Below are positions 8,523 through 15,298 of a stretch of 64,000 nt of DNA, piece by piece (the first letter of the stretch is position 1; each line of letters starts with the position of its first letter). The position numbers and the translations under genes were made by a program. The notes below the pieces were generated by a model. The model ran no database searches. It was not told the origin of the DNA and saw only the letters and a program-made list of their open reading frames with translations. This DNA is from Clostridia bacterium (GTDB taxonomy: Bacteria > Bacillota > Clostridia > Oscillospirales > CAG-272), in assembly GCA_017411805.1 (NCBI GenBank), contig JAFQPI010000019.1:1-64000 (forward strand). Direction: 5' to 3'.

Positions 8523-10025
8523 ATGAAACATTTGATCCGCATTCTGACCGCGCTTCTCGTTGTTGCAATGCTTATTCCCATGGCTATCTCCTGTGCTGAT
8601 ACCGGAGCGGGCGAGCAGTCTACCGAAAACGCGTCAACCACAGCTCCCGGCGGTAACGGCGGTGACGCTACCACCATTCCCGAGGAGACCCTTTTCGCTC
8701 CCAGCGAAATCCCCGACGATCTCAGATTTGACGGCGAGACTATCAAGTTCCTTTATTGGCAAGACGTTGAGAACCCCGAGTTCTTTGTTGAAGACACAAA
8801 CGGCGAATCTGTAAACGACGCTATCTTCAATAGAAACGAATTCATTCAGGAAAGATTCGGCATAACTCTTGAATTCACAGGCACTCCCGGCAACTACAAC
8901 AACCAGAAGGCGTTTGTAAATACCTGTATCAACTCCACCGAGGCGGGTTTAGATGCTCACGACTTCTTCTGCGGCTACTCCATGACGGGTGCTACCCTCA
9001 TGACTCAGGGTATCGCGCAGGATCTTACCAACTATGACATCATTGAATTCGACAAACCCTGGTGGCCCTCCTCTCTTATCACCAAGGCTACCATCAAGGA
9101 CGGCGTTTACTTCGCATCCGGTGATATCTCCACAAACTTCCTTTACATGATGTACGGTTGCGTATTCAACAAGGAAATGTTTGACAACATCCACAACGAA
9201 AGCAGCAACCTCCTCTATGATCTCGTATACGACGAGCAGTGGACTCTCGACAAGCTCATCGAATACTCCACCGGCGCATTCCTCGAGCAGAACGGCGACG
9301 GCGAAACCAGCAAGGGCGACCGCTTCGGATTTGTTACAAACAATATCCACTTTGACTCCTTCTACACCGGCTCCGACCTCTATACGATCATATCCGAGGA
9401 TGACACCATCAAGCTTGCACCAGACCTCTCTTCTCAGAAGACCAACGATCTTCTTGTAAAGCTCTGTGACTTCCTTCATAACACAGGCGAGTGCTGGATC
9501 ACCGATTCCGCAGAGATCTTCGCAAATGACCAGGCTCTCTTCACCATCGACCGCGTACAGATCACAAACAAGAAGCTCAAGGAAGTTGCCTTCTCCTTCG
9601 GTATTCTTCCCATTCCGAAGTACAATAATGACCAGGAAGGCTACAGAACCTGCATGGCATTCCCCTTCACCACATACGTGCTCTCGACCGCTTCCACACA
9701 CTCCGAGGCAGCAGCTGCTACCCTCGAGCTCATGGCTTACCAGAGCTACCTCAAGATCACTCCCGCACTCTTTGAGGAATCTATGAAGCTGAGATATGCT
9801 GACCAGAGTGACGACTCCTTCATGTTCGATAAGATCCGTGAATCTGTTGTTATCGACCTTGGCAGACTTCTCACCACTCAGGTTGATAACCTCTCCTACA
9901 ACATCTTCCGCGGCGCTGTAAACGATAACGCTACTACCTCTTGGGGTTCTGCGATTAAGGCTAAGTGCTCTCTCTTCGAAAAGAGAATCGCAGTTGTACA
10001 GAAGTCTATCGACAAGCTCGACTAA
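8523..10025 (+). CDS. Extracellular solute-binding lipoprotein, orphan
   Basis: 500 residues from the ATG at 8523 after GGAGGAATTACTCA. The signal peptide ends with lipobox AISC (Cys24), then a short Ser/Thr/Gly spacer. The remainder resembles family 1 extracellular solute-binding proteins: IKFLYW near the start, a domain with YDLVYDEQWTLDKLIEY, and a late region with PFTTYVLSTAS. Such lipoproteins capture sugars or oligosaccharides for ABC importers, but no permease or ATPase gene is adjacent, so it either works with a transporter encoded elsewhere or senses a ligand. Monocistronic; followed by the structured element at 10029-10198. Confidence 0.8.
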   Translation: MKHLIRILTALLVVAMLIPMAISCADTGAGEQSTENASTTAPGGNGGDATTIPEETLFAPSEIPDDLRFDGETIKFLYWQDVENPEFFVEDTNGESVNDAIFNRNEFIQERFGITLEFTGTPGNYNNQKAFVNTCINSTEAGLDAHDFFCGYSMTGATLMTQGIAQDLTNYDIIEFDKPWWPSSLITKATIKDGVYFASGDISTNFLYMMYGCVFNKEMFDNIHNESSNLLYDLVYDEQWTLDKLIEYSTGAFLEQNGDGETSKGDRFGFVTNNIHFDSFYTGSDLYTIISEDDTIKLAPDLSSQKTNDLLVKLCDFLHNTGECWITDSAEIFANDQALFTIDRVQITNKKLKEVAFSFGILPIPKYNNDQEGYRTCMAFPFTTYVLSTASTHSEAAAATLELMAYQSYLKITPALFEESMKLRYADQSDDSFMFDKIRESVVIDLGRLLTTQVDNLSYNIFRGAVNDNATTSWGSAIKAKCSLFEKRIAVVQKSIDKLD

Positions 10026-10028
10026 TAC

Positions 10029-10198
10029 ATAATACAAAAAACGTTGATCTTCGGATATGCACTTTGTTTTGGAAATATTCCGTTTCCGCCCCCGGAACGC
10101 GGTTGTTCAAACCGCGAGGAATATTTCGGGACGGCGTAAATTGAATTTCAATTTACCGCTAACTGTGCACGCCGTCGGGTCAACGTTTTTTGTATTAT
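10029..10198. repeat. 170-nt multi-helix structured element
   Basis: A 19-bp perfect outer inverted repeat (10029-10047 with 10180-10198) encloses two branches. Branch one: a 10-bp stem (10072-10081 with 10118-10127) holding two hairpins, TTCCG/CGGAA (84-88 with 93-97 of 10000) and GCGGTT/AACCGC (10099-10104 with 10110-10115). Branch two: a 7-bp stem (10130-10136 with 10170-10176) holding TAAATTGAA/TTCAATTTA (10137-10155). The outer right arm contains six T, so it may serve as the terminator of the upstream gene. The design also fits a structured RNA or a miniature inverted-repeat element. Confidence 0.65.
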
Positions 10199-10230
10199 TA
10201 TATGTTTTTGGTTCTTTTTAAAAAAAGAGA

Positions 10231-10259
10231 TTGACAAATGCTTCATTTTAGTTTATAAT
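10231..10259 (+). promoter_or_regulatory. tyrS promoter
   Basis: TTGACA (10231-10236), 17 bp, TATAAT (10254-10259). Only about 40 nt separate the expected start of transcription from the ATG, too short for a T-box leader. Confidence 0.8.
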
Positions 10260-10304
10260 AATTAGGTATATCAAATAACTCAAATTCGCAAAGGATAAAG
10301 AAAA

Positions 10305-11525
10305 ATGACACTCTACGAAGAACTTATCGCGCGCGGCCTTGTTGCTCAGGTTACAGACGAGGCGCATATCAGCGACATGATCAACAACGGCAAAGCCACC
10401 TTCTACATCGGCTTTGACCCCACGGCTGATTCCCTGCACGTAGGTCACTTTATGGCTCTCTGCCTTATGAAGAGACTTCAGATGGCAGGCAACAAGCCCG
10501 TCGTTCTCATCGGCGGCGGCACCGCAATGATCGGCGACCCCTCGGGCAGAACCGATATGCGTTCTATGATGACCCGCGAGACCATTCAGCACAACTGCGA
10601 TTGCTTCAAGAAGCAGATGGAGAGATTCATCGAATTCGGCGAGGGCAAGGCTATTATGGTAAACAACGCGGATTGGCTGCTTGACCTCAACTACGTTGAA
10701 GTGCTCCGCGAGGTCGGTGCTTGCTTCTCGGTAAACAACATGCTCCGCGCAGAATGCTACAAGCAGAGAATGGAGAAGGGCCTCTCCTTCCTTGAATTCA
10801 ACTATATGATCATGCAGTCCTACGACTTCTACTATCTCTATCAGAAGTACGGCTGCAATATGCAGTTCGGCGGCAACGACCAGTGGTCGAATATGCTCGG
10901 CGGTACCGAGCTTATCAGACGTAAGCTCGGCAAGGACGCTCACGCAATGACCATCACTCTTCTCCTCAACTCCGAGGGCAAGAAGATGGGTAAGACCGCA
11001 TCGGGCGCAGTATGGCTCGATCCGAACAAGACAACTCCCTACGATTTCTACCAGTACTGGAGAAACGTTGAGGACGCGGACGTACTCAAGTGCATCCGTA
11101 TGCTTACATTCCTCCCGATGGAACAGATCGAGGCAATGGATTCTTGGGAGGGCAGTCAGCTCAACACCGCGAAGGAGATCCTCGCATACGAGCTTACAAA
11201 GCTTGTTCACGGTGAAGAGGAAGCAAACAAGGCACAGGCAAGCGCGAAGGCACTCTTCGGCGCGGGCGCAGATGCTGACATTCCCACCGCTGAGATCAGC
11301 GAAGCCGACCTCATTGACGGCGCGATCGACATTCTCACCATCCTCGTCAAGGCAGGACTCGTACCCTCGAAATCCGAGGCACGCCGTGCAGTTGATCAGG
11401 GCGGAGTTACCGTCGAGGGCGAGAAGGTAACCGATATCAAGGCTACCTACACCGCAGAAACACTTAAGAACGGCATCGTTGTCCGCAGAGGCAAGAAGGC
11501 GTTCAAGAAGGTAGTTCTGAACTAA
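10305..11525 (+). CDS. tyrS: Tyrosyl-tRNA synthetase
   Basis: 406 residues, normal for bacterial TyrRS. It charges tRNA-Tyr with tyrosine using ATP. The class I HIGH motif is HVGH (about 45-48), the KMSKS loop is KMGKT (about 229-233), and GGNDQWSNMLGG marks the tyrosine site. A C-terminal S4 RNA-binding domain (SKSEARRAVDQGGVTVEGEKV) is present. The ATG at 10305 follows CAAAGGATAAAGAAAA. Monocistronic. In many Firmicutes tyrS is controlled by a T-box; here the leader is too short for one. Confidence 0.97.
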   Translation: MTLYEELIARGLVAQVTDEAHISDMINNGKATFYIGFDPTADSLHVGHFMALCLMKRLQMAGNKPVVLIGGGTAMIGDPSGRTDMRSMMTRETIQHNCDCFKKQMERFIEFGEGKAIMVNNADWLLDLNYVEVLREVGACFSVNNMLRAECYKQRMEKGLSFLEFNYMIMQSYDFYYLYQKYGCNMQFGGNDQWSNMLGGTELIRRKLGKDAHAMTITLLLNSEGKKMGKTASGAVWLDPNKTTPYDFYQYWRNVEDADVLKCIRMLTFLPMEQIEAMDSWEGSQLNTAKEILAYELTKLVHGEEEANKAQASAKALFGAGADADIPTAEISEADLIDGAIDILTILVKAGLVPSKSEARRAVDQGGVTVEGEKVTDIKATYTAETLKNGIVVRRGKKAFKKVVLN

Positions 11526-11533
11526 ATAAGCAC

Positions 11534-11568
11534 AAAAACGGCAGTTCGGTTGATGGACTGCCGTTTTT
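11534..11568 (+). terminator. tyrS terminator
   Basis: Stem AAAAACGGCAGT / ACTGCCGTTTTT with an 11-nt loop and a run of six T. Confidence 0.9.
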
Positions 11569-11913
11569 TGAGTGAAAAGTGAAAAGTGGAAAGTGAAAAG
11601 TTATGGAGAATTTTCTCGCAAGCGAGGAAATTTCCGATTTAATAAATGATTGAAGTTTTGATCGAACTTTTTCAAAAGTTCGCGGAGTTTGAGGCAGAGC
11701 CTCATTTCAATGCGAAAGCTTCAGCTTTCGCTTCCGTGCTTCAAACAGGTGAAGCTCCGCTTCTCCTGTTTGGACAGAGTCGATCATTCCCGAATGTAGG
11801 GAAGTGCAGCTCTTGCGGTTTTCCGAAGGAAAATGGAGGCGTAAGCCGAGAAGCAAGAGTTGCAACTTGCCGTAGGCAAGTATGCGCTCTGTCACCCGGC
11901 GCGCTATGCGCGC
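11569..11913. repeat. AGTGAAA direct repeats and array of small palindromes
   Basis: Direct repeats AGTGAAAAGTG... (11571-11601) lead into about nine consecutive short hairpins with 2-5 nt loops: CTCGC/GCGAG (11615-11626), CGAACTTTT/AAAAGTTCG (11663-11682), GAGGC/GCCTC (11691-11703), GCGAAAGCT/AGCTTTCGC (11712-11731), CAAACAGG-GAAGC/GCTTC-CCTGTTTG (11742-11772), CATTC/GAATG (11785-11796), TTTTCC/GGAAAA (11819-11833), CTTGCC/GGCAAG (11866-11880) and GCGCGC/GCGCGC (11899-11913). The open frame crossing them (11646-11978) looks accidental. Confidence 0.6.
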
Positions 11914-11933
11914 AAAAACACAAAATGTTTTAC

Positions 11934-11962
11934 TTGCAAAATATCAATATTTATGATATAAT
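11934..11962 (+). promoter_or_regulatory. Promoter of the small membrane protein gene
   Basis: TTGCAA (11934-11939), 17 bp, TATAAT (11957-11962) with extended -10 TGA. Confidence 0.65.
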
Positions 11963-11983
11963 AAAACAAAAACGGTAACTGAA

Positions 11984-12520
11984 ATGAAGAAAAATAAATT
12001 ATTCAAAAAGCTGTTCAGAAAGAAAATGACACTTGAACAGGCGATTTTATTCCTCGTTGTCGGATTAATTCTCGGCACAGTGTTCACATTCGGTCAGCAG
12101 TATTGGGATGCTCCTATCGATCGCGAAGATGCGATTTCGGTTGAAGCGGAATATCACTCTTATTCCCGAAAATTCTCGCATCCCGAATCACACGATGTTG
12201 GAATCGAGTGCAAAACCGAAAATCCATACTATGTTAAATACTATATTGATGCAAGCTGCGTCACTTACGACATTCTGGATTATGTTCACAACCTTGAAAG
12301 AGGAACAAATCTTTTAATGCTTATTCATCCAAATTCGGATACGATTCTCTCCCTTACCGTAAACGGCGAGGAGATACTCAATTTTGATGAGGTGCAGGAT
12401 AATCTCAATTCAACCAACGTCGGCTTTTTGTGTCTTGGGTTATTTATGTACGTTCTCGCCGTTTGCGGCGCGGTCAGACTTATTGTGATTGCAGTGCAAA
12501 AACTTAAAAAATCAAAATAA
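11984..12520 (+). CDS. Hypothetical two-helix membrane protein
   Basis: 178 residues. A very basic N-terminus (KKNKLFKKLFRKK) is followed by a membrane segment at about 19-38, an approximately 100-residue polar domain probably outside the membrane, a second membrane segment at about 145-170, and a short Lys-rich tail. No family is recognised. No plus-strand terminator follows, so transcription may run into the antitoxin RNA region immediately downstream. Confidence 0.7.
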   Translation: MKKNKLFKKLFRKKMTLEQAILFLVVGLILGTVFTFGQQYWDAPIDREDAISVEAEYHSYSRKFSHPESHDVGIECKTENPYYVKYYIDASCVTYDILDYVHNLERGTNLLMLIHPNSDTILSLTVNGEEILNFDEVQDNLNSTNVGFLCLGLFMYVLAVCGAVRLIVIAVQKLKKSK

Positions 12521-12525
12521 AAAAA

Positions 12526-12543
12526 GAGTTGACAAATCAACTC
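12526..12543 (-). terminator. Terminator of the toxin mRNA
   Basis: GAGTTGA (12526-12532) and TCAACTC (12537-12543) form a 7-bp stem; on the minus strand it is followed by seven T (12525-12519). The same bases carry the -35 box of the plus-strand antitoxin promoter. Confidence 0.75.
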
Positions 12544-12557
12544 CGATGTGTTATAAT
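12529..12557 (+). promoter_or_regulatory. Promoter of the antisense (antitoxin) RNA
   Basis: Consensus TTGACA (12529-12534), 17 bp, TATAAT (12552-12557). No open reading frame with a ribosome site follows; the transcript should start near 12564. Confidence 0.8.
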
Positions 12558-12563
12558 AATAAC

Positions 12564-12650
12564 GGAGAGCACCGATGACGGTTGCTTCCCGATTAAACGA
12601 ATAGAAATAATCGCCTAAGTGTGGAAGCAGAGGCGGTTATTTCTTTTTAT
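12564..12650 (+). ncRNA. Putative type I antitoxin RNA
   Basis: A roughly 85-nt RNA expected from the promoter at 12529-12557, ending in an intrinsic terminator (12604-12615 with 12632-12643, one G-U pair, then five T). It is fully antisense to the 3' part of the toxin mRNA, including the last codons. Its 5' part (CGGAGAGCACC at 12563-12573 and CGGTTGCTTCCC at 12579-12590) is the same sequence as the 5' leader of the toxin mRNA. It could therefore bind the toxin mRNA 3' end in place of that leader. Inferred from layout; transcript ends are predicted. Confidence 0.65.
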
Positions 12651-12726
12651 ATATGTTGTTGATGTAATTCAACAAAATGAAGATCAGACCGATAATAGCC
12701 AATACATCACTGAGTTCTAATTCCAT
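12637..12726 (-). CDS. Small hydrophobic peptide, putative type I toxin (holin-like)
   Basis: 29 residues: acidic N-terminus (MELELSD), a hydrophobic stretch from Val8 to Leu19, and a polar/basic tail (NYINNIYKKK). This is the build of membrane-acting type I toxins of Gram-positive bacteria (Fst, TxpA and 'holin-like toxin' groups). GGGAGGTGAT (12740-12731) is a near-perfect ribosome site 5 nt before the ATG, and it is locked in a hairpin with CCTTCCC (12753-12747). The stop codon lies inside the terminator stem of the opposing RNA. Family membership is by architecture, not by a matched sequence. Confidence 0.7.
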   Translation of the reverse strand: MELELSDVLAIIGLIFILLNYINNIYKKK

Positions 12727-12838
12727 CTACATCACCTCCCCTCTTCGGGAAGGCAAAAAGAAATTTCATCTTCCCAATCAAGGGAAGCAACCGCCACCGT
12801 TTTATGGTGCTCTCCGGATATCATTCGATATCAACGCT

Positions 12839-12867
12839 ATTATATCACACTTTTATATATTCGTCAA
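12839..12867 (-). promoter_or_regulatory. Promoter of the toxin mRNA
   Basis: On the minus strand TTGACG (12867-12862), 17 bp, TATAAT (12844-12839). Transcription would begin near 12832 with a 5'-terminal hairpin GATATC-GAAT-GATATC (12832-12817), as in several stable type I toxin mRNAs. The leader is about 105 nt. Confidence 0.75.
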
Positions 12868-12874
12868 TAGCGAA

Positions 12875-13492
12875 TTATAAATTTCTGATATACTCCGCAA
12901 ACACGTCCGCCATGTGTTTGCAAGCCTTTTCCGACATATGCGTGCCGTCGGGCATTGACTCGGGATCGAACGGGTCAAGCTCGGGGTCGTCGTGGAAATT
13001 CAGCGGCTCGATATCCTCGCTTCGGCAGACCGATACGAATGCCTTGTGGAAATCAAGGTGCTTCAAGTCATCCGTGCGCTTTTGCGGCTCGCGCTTCTTG
13101 CGCATCGAGGTCGAAACGATCAGCTTCGACTCGGGATATTCGCTCTTAATAAAACGGATTAGCGAACGGAGCGCGCCGCAATAGGTATAAGGGTCGGTAG
13201 AATCGAGCTCGCCGAGGGGAATATAATGGTTGCAGTCGTTGCCGCCGCCCTGAACGATGATGACGTCCGCGCCGTGCTCCATCATAGGCGCGCGCTCAAC
13301 GTAGGAATCCTCTCTTCCCTCCTGCTTTGCAATATTCGTGCCGCCTATGCCGTAGTTTCTCGTTTTGCAGCGCAGGCGAAGCCCAAGCAGTACGGGGTAG
13401 TTTATCTCCTTCGTCTTGATACCCTCGTTGTCGATCAGTATCTGCGTGTTCGACGCTCCGAGGCAATTTATAGTCAGCTTTTCGGTATTCAT
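12875..13492 (-). CDS. SGNH/GDSL-type hydrolase
   Basis: 205 residues from the ATG at 13492; an ATG at 13531 overlaps the -10 box, so it cannot be the start. SGNH blocks: CLGASNTQ (block I, with GAS instead of GDS, the Ser kept), GIGGTNI (Gly block), QGGGNDCN (block III Asn) and DGTHMSEKAC (Asp-His of the catalytic dyad). Members are esterases or carbohydrate deacetylases. No signal peptide, so probably cytoplasmic. No terminator separates its end from the toxin promoter. Confidence 0.85.
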   Translation of the reverse strand: MNTEKLTINCLGASNTQILIDNEGIKTKEINYPVLLGLRLRCKTRNYGIGGTNIAKQEGREDSYVERAPMMEHGADVIIVQGGGNDCNHYIPLGELDSTDPYTYCGALRSLIRFIKSEYPESKLIVSTSMRKKREPQKRTDDLKHLDFHKAFVSVCRSEDIEPLNFHDDPELDPFDPESMPDGTHMSEKACKHMADVFAEYIRNL

Positions 13493-13521
13493 TGTCAGTA
13501 ATACTTCCGTGTTTTTTCTTA

Positions 13522-13550
13522 AGTATAGCACAAGTTTCAGAGTTTGTCAA
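13522..13550 (-). promoter_or_regulatory. Promoter of the SGNH hydrolase gene
   Basis: Minus strand TTGACA (13550-13545), 17 bp, TATACT (13527-13522). It decides the downstream ATG at 13492 as the start. Confidence 0.75.
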
Positions 13551-13563
13551 CAATCTTTCGATC

Positions 13564-13600
13564 AAAAAGCCGCCGTATCTTACGATACAGCGGCTTTTTT
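13564..13600 (-). terminator. Terminator of the nuclease/ABC operon
   Basis: Ten-bp stem plus a 5-bp inner stem separated by a C-A mismatch (13564-13579 with 13584-13599), flanked by A5 and T6, so it works on both strands. It lies just beyond the last gene of the operon (stop at 13611). Confidence 0.85.
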
Positions 13601-13610
13601 AAGGCTTATA

Positions 13611-15281
13611 TTACTTTACAATAATTGCGTAGAAGCAATCCTTATCGGTAGCCATGGGGCCGATAGTGGTATAGGTCTTATCGGATCTGGTACCGAAGAT
13701 GAAGGTCTTGCCTTCAACGGTGCCTACGAGGGTCTTGAGAGTCTCGTCGTAGGTGTAAACGGTGGAGGGAGCAGCATCGTACTTAGCGTTGGTGTATGTA
13801 CCGCTCTGAACCATATTGATGTAGGTCTTGGTACCGTTAACCATGCAGTAGAAGTAGTAACCGCCTGTGGTCTCCTCAACGTAAACGTCACAGCCTGCGT
13901 TCTTATCCTCGGTGGTAGCCATATAGTAGCCGTCCATTGCGCCGGTGATGTAGAGGGTCTTGCCGAGAGTATCATGAGTGAATACGAACTTGTAAGCGGT
14001 GCCAACCTCGGGCTTCAGAGCTACGGGGCCGGTTGCTCCTGCCTTCTCGAGCTTCTGGAGAGCTGCGTTCTTGAGCTGAGGACCGTTGAAGTTGCAGATC
14101 TGGCTCATAACCGTGATGGTATCGCCAACCTGGGGCTTATCGGTCATAGCATCGTAACGAACTGTGCCGTCCTTGGAGTAGAGACCGTAGATGTAGAGGG
14201 TGTTGCCCTCTGCGTCCTTGATATACATATTGCCGTACTGCTCGCTCTTGATCTCGGTGATCTCACCCTTAACAAGATACTTCTCAACAGTGTTGGTGTT
14301 GTGCTCGAGCTTTTCGCCGATCGCGCTCGCGTCCTTGATGGAGGTAAGCTCGGTGGGATCCTTGGGAGCCTCTTCGGGTACGAATGCATCAGCTGCGTCC
14401 TTGTTCATGAAAGCAACGACGAACTGGGTAAGACCGGTGTTCTCGGGAGTGATGTAAGAGGACTCGGAGATGCAAGCGGTCTCATAGGAGCTGTAAGTAC
14501 CGAAAACGTAATCAGCGCCGTCGCACTTGGTGAACCAAGCGTTAACGTCTGCATGATATGTGAATACGCTGGAGTTCTCGGTGCTGTAGCCAACGTACTT
14601 GCTGATCTTGCCGTCAGCGGCGGTGGTGGTGTGAGCGTAAACGTAAGTCTTAACGCCATCAATGGTGGTGTAGATCTTTACGCCGCCGTCAGCCTTCTCA
14701 ACCATGAACTCTGCACCCTCTGCGGGAGTAGCAGAGCCAAGGATGAACTTGTTCTCGTTGTTCTGGGTCTTGGTTGTGAGGAAGAGGGTCTTACCTACGT
14801 TAGCCTGAACGAGGAAGAGCTTGTAAACGTCGCCTTCCTTGGGCTCGGTAACTGCAGCGGAGTTATCGTAAACGGGAAGAACTCTGCCAAAGGTCTTGGT
14901 CTCGGTTGCGCCTGCAGCATCCTTAACGGTAGCGGTAAGGGTGTAGGGGGTCTCGGTCTCGTTCTTGGAGGGGAGCTTTACGGTATAGGTACCGTTCTCA
15001 GCTACGATCTGGATGCTCTCAAGGCTTACGGTCCAGGTGATCTCAAACTTAACGTCACCGATCGGGACCTGAGCGATGAGGAGGTAGTCAGCGGGGGTCT
15101 TCTTGCCCTCGTCGGACTTGTACATAGAGTTGAGGTACTCAACTGCATCCGCAAGGGTAGCAACTTCCTCTGCGGGATCTGTGTTGGGTGTGGTCTCCTC
15201 GCCTTCATTGCCGTTCTTGCAAGCTACAAGGCTTGTGCAGAGCATGGAAAGAAGGAGGAGGATAGCTAAAAACTTTTTCAT
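13611..15281 (-). CDS. Lipoprotein with central OB-fold domain
   Basis: 556 residues. Lipobox LVAC (Cys21). Residues about 335-410 (KYLVKGEITEIKSEQYGN, MYIKDAEGNTLYIYGLY, VGDTITVMSQICNFNG) have the pattern of an OB-fold of the nucleic-acid-binding type common in secreted nucleases. On either side lie two related modules (about 150-300 and 425-556), each opening with EGDVYKLFLVQANVGKTLFLT or VGTAYKFVFTHDTLGKTLYIT-like sequence and holding repeated Tyr/Thr strands. It is the last gene after the nuclease lipoprotein (17-bp gap), which also has a C-terminal OB-like part. A role in binding extracellular DNA or RNA is inferred. Confidence 0.75.
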   Translation of the reverse strand: MKKFLAILLLLSMLCTSLVACKNGNEGEETTPNTDPAEEVATLADAVEYLNSMYKSDEGKKTPADYLLIAQVPIGDVKFEITWTVSLESIQIVAENGTYTVKLPSKNETETPYTLTATVKDAAGATETKTFGRVLPVYDNSAAVTEPKEGDVYKLFLVQANVGKTLFLTTKTQNNENKFILGSATPAEGAEFMVEKADGGVKIYTTIDGVKTYVYAHTTTAADGKISKYVGYSTENSSVFTYHADVNAWFTKCDGADYVFGTYSSYETACISESSYITPENTGLTQFVVAFMNKDAADAFVPEEAPKDPTELTSIKDASAIGEKLEHNTNTVEKYLVKGEITEIKSEQYGNMYIKDAEGNTLYIYGLYSKDGTVRYDAMTDKPQVGDTITVMSQICNFNGPQLKNAALQKLEKAGATGPVALKPEVGTAYKFVFTHDTLGKTLYITGAMDGYYMATTEDKNAGCDVYVEETTGGYYFYCMVNGTKTYINMVQSGTYTNAKYDAAPSTVYTYDETLKTLVGTVEGKTFIFGTRSDKTYTTIGPMATDKDCFYAIIVK

Positions 15282-15298
15282 GATATCTCCTTTTGTTT

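Noticed and set aside
10260..10304. T-box riboswitch in front of tyrS
   Set aside because: The leader after the promoter is only about 40 nt and has no specifier stem, T-box consensus or terminator.
11571..11601. CRISPR-like direct repeats (AGTGAAA units)
   Set aside because: The repeat unit is about 7-10 nt without spacers and no cas gene is present; it is a simple-sequence tract.
11646..11978. 110-codon frame across the palindrome array
   Set aside because: Low-complexity product, no ribosome site, no family resemblance, and it is made entirely of inverted repeats.
13416..15269. 617-codon plus-strand open frame opposite the OB-fold lipoprotein gene
   Set aside because: It is the mirror of a real gene. 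The minus-strand product has a signal peptide, lipobox and ribosome site; the plus frame has none. The same holds for long antisense frames opposite tyrS, the binding proteins, der and the GT80-like gene.
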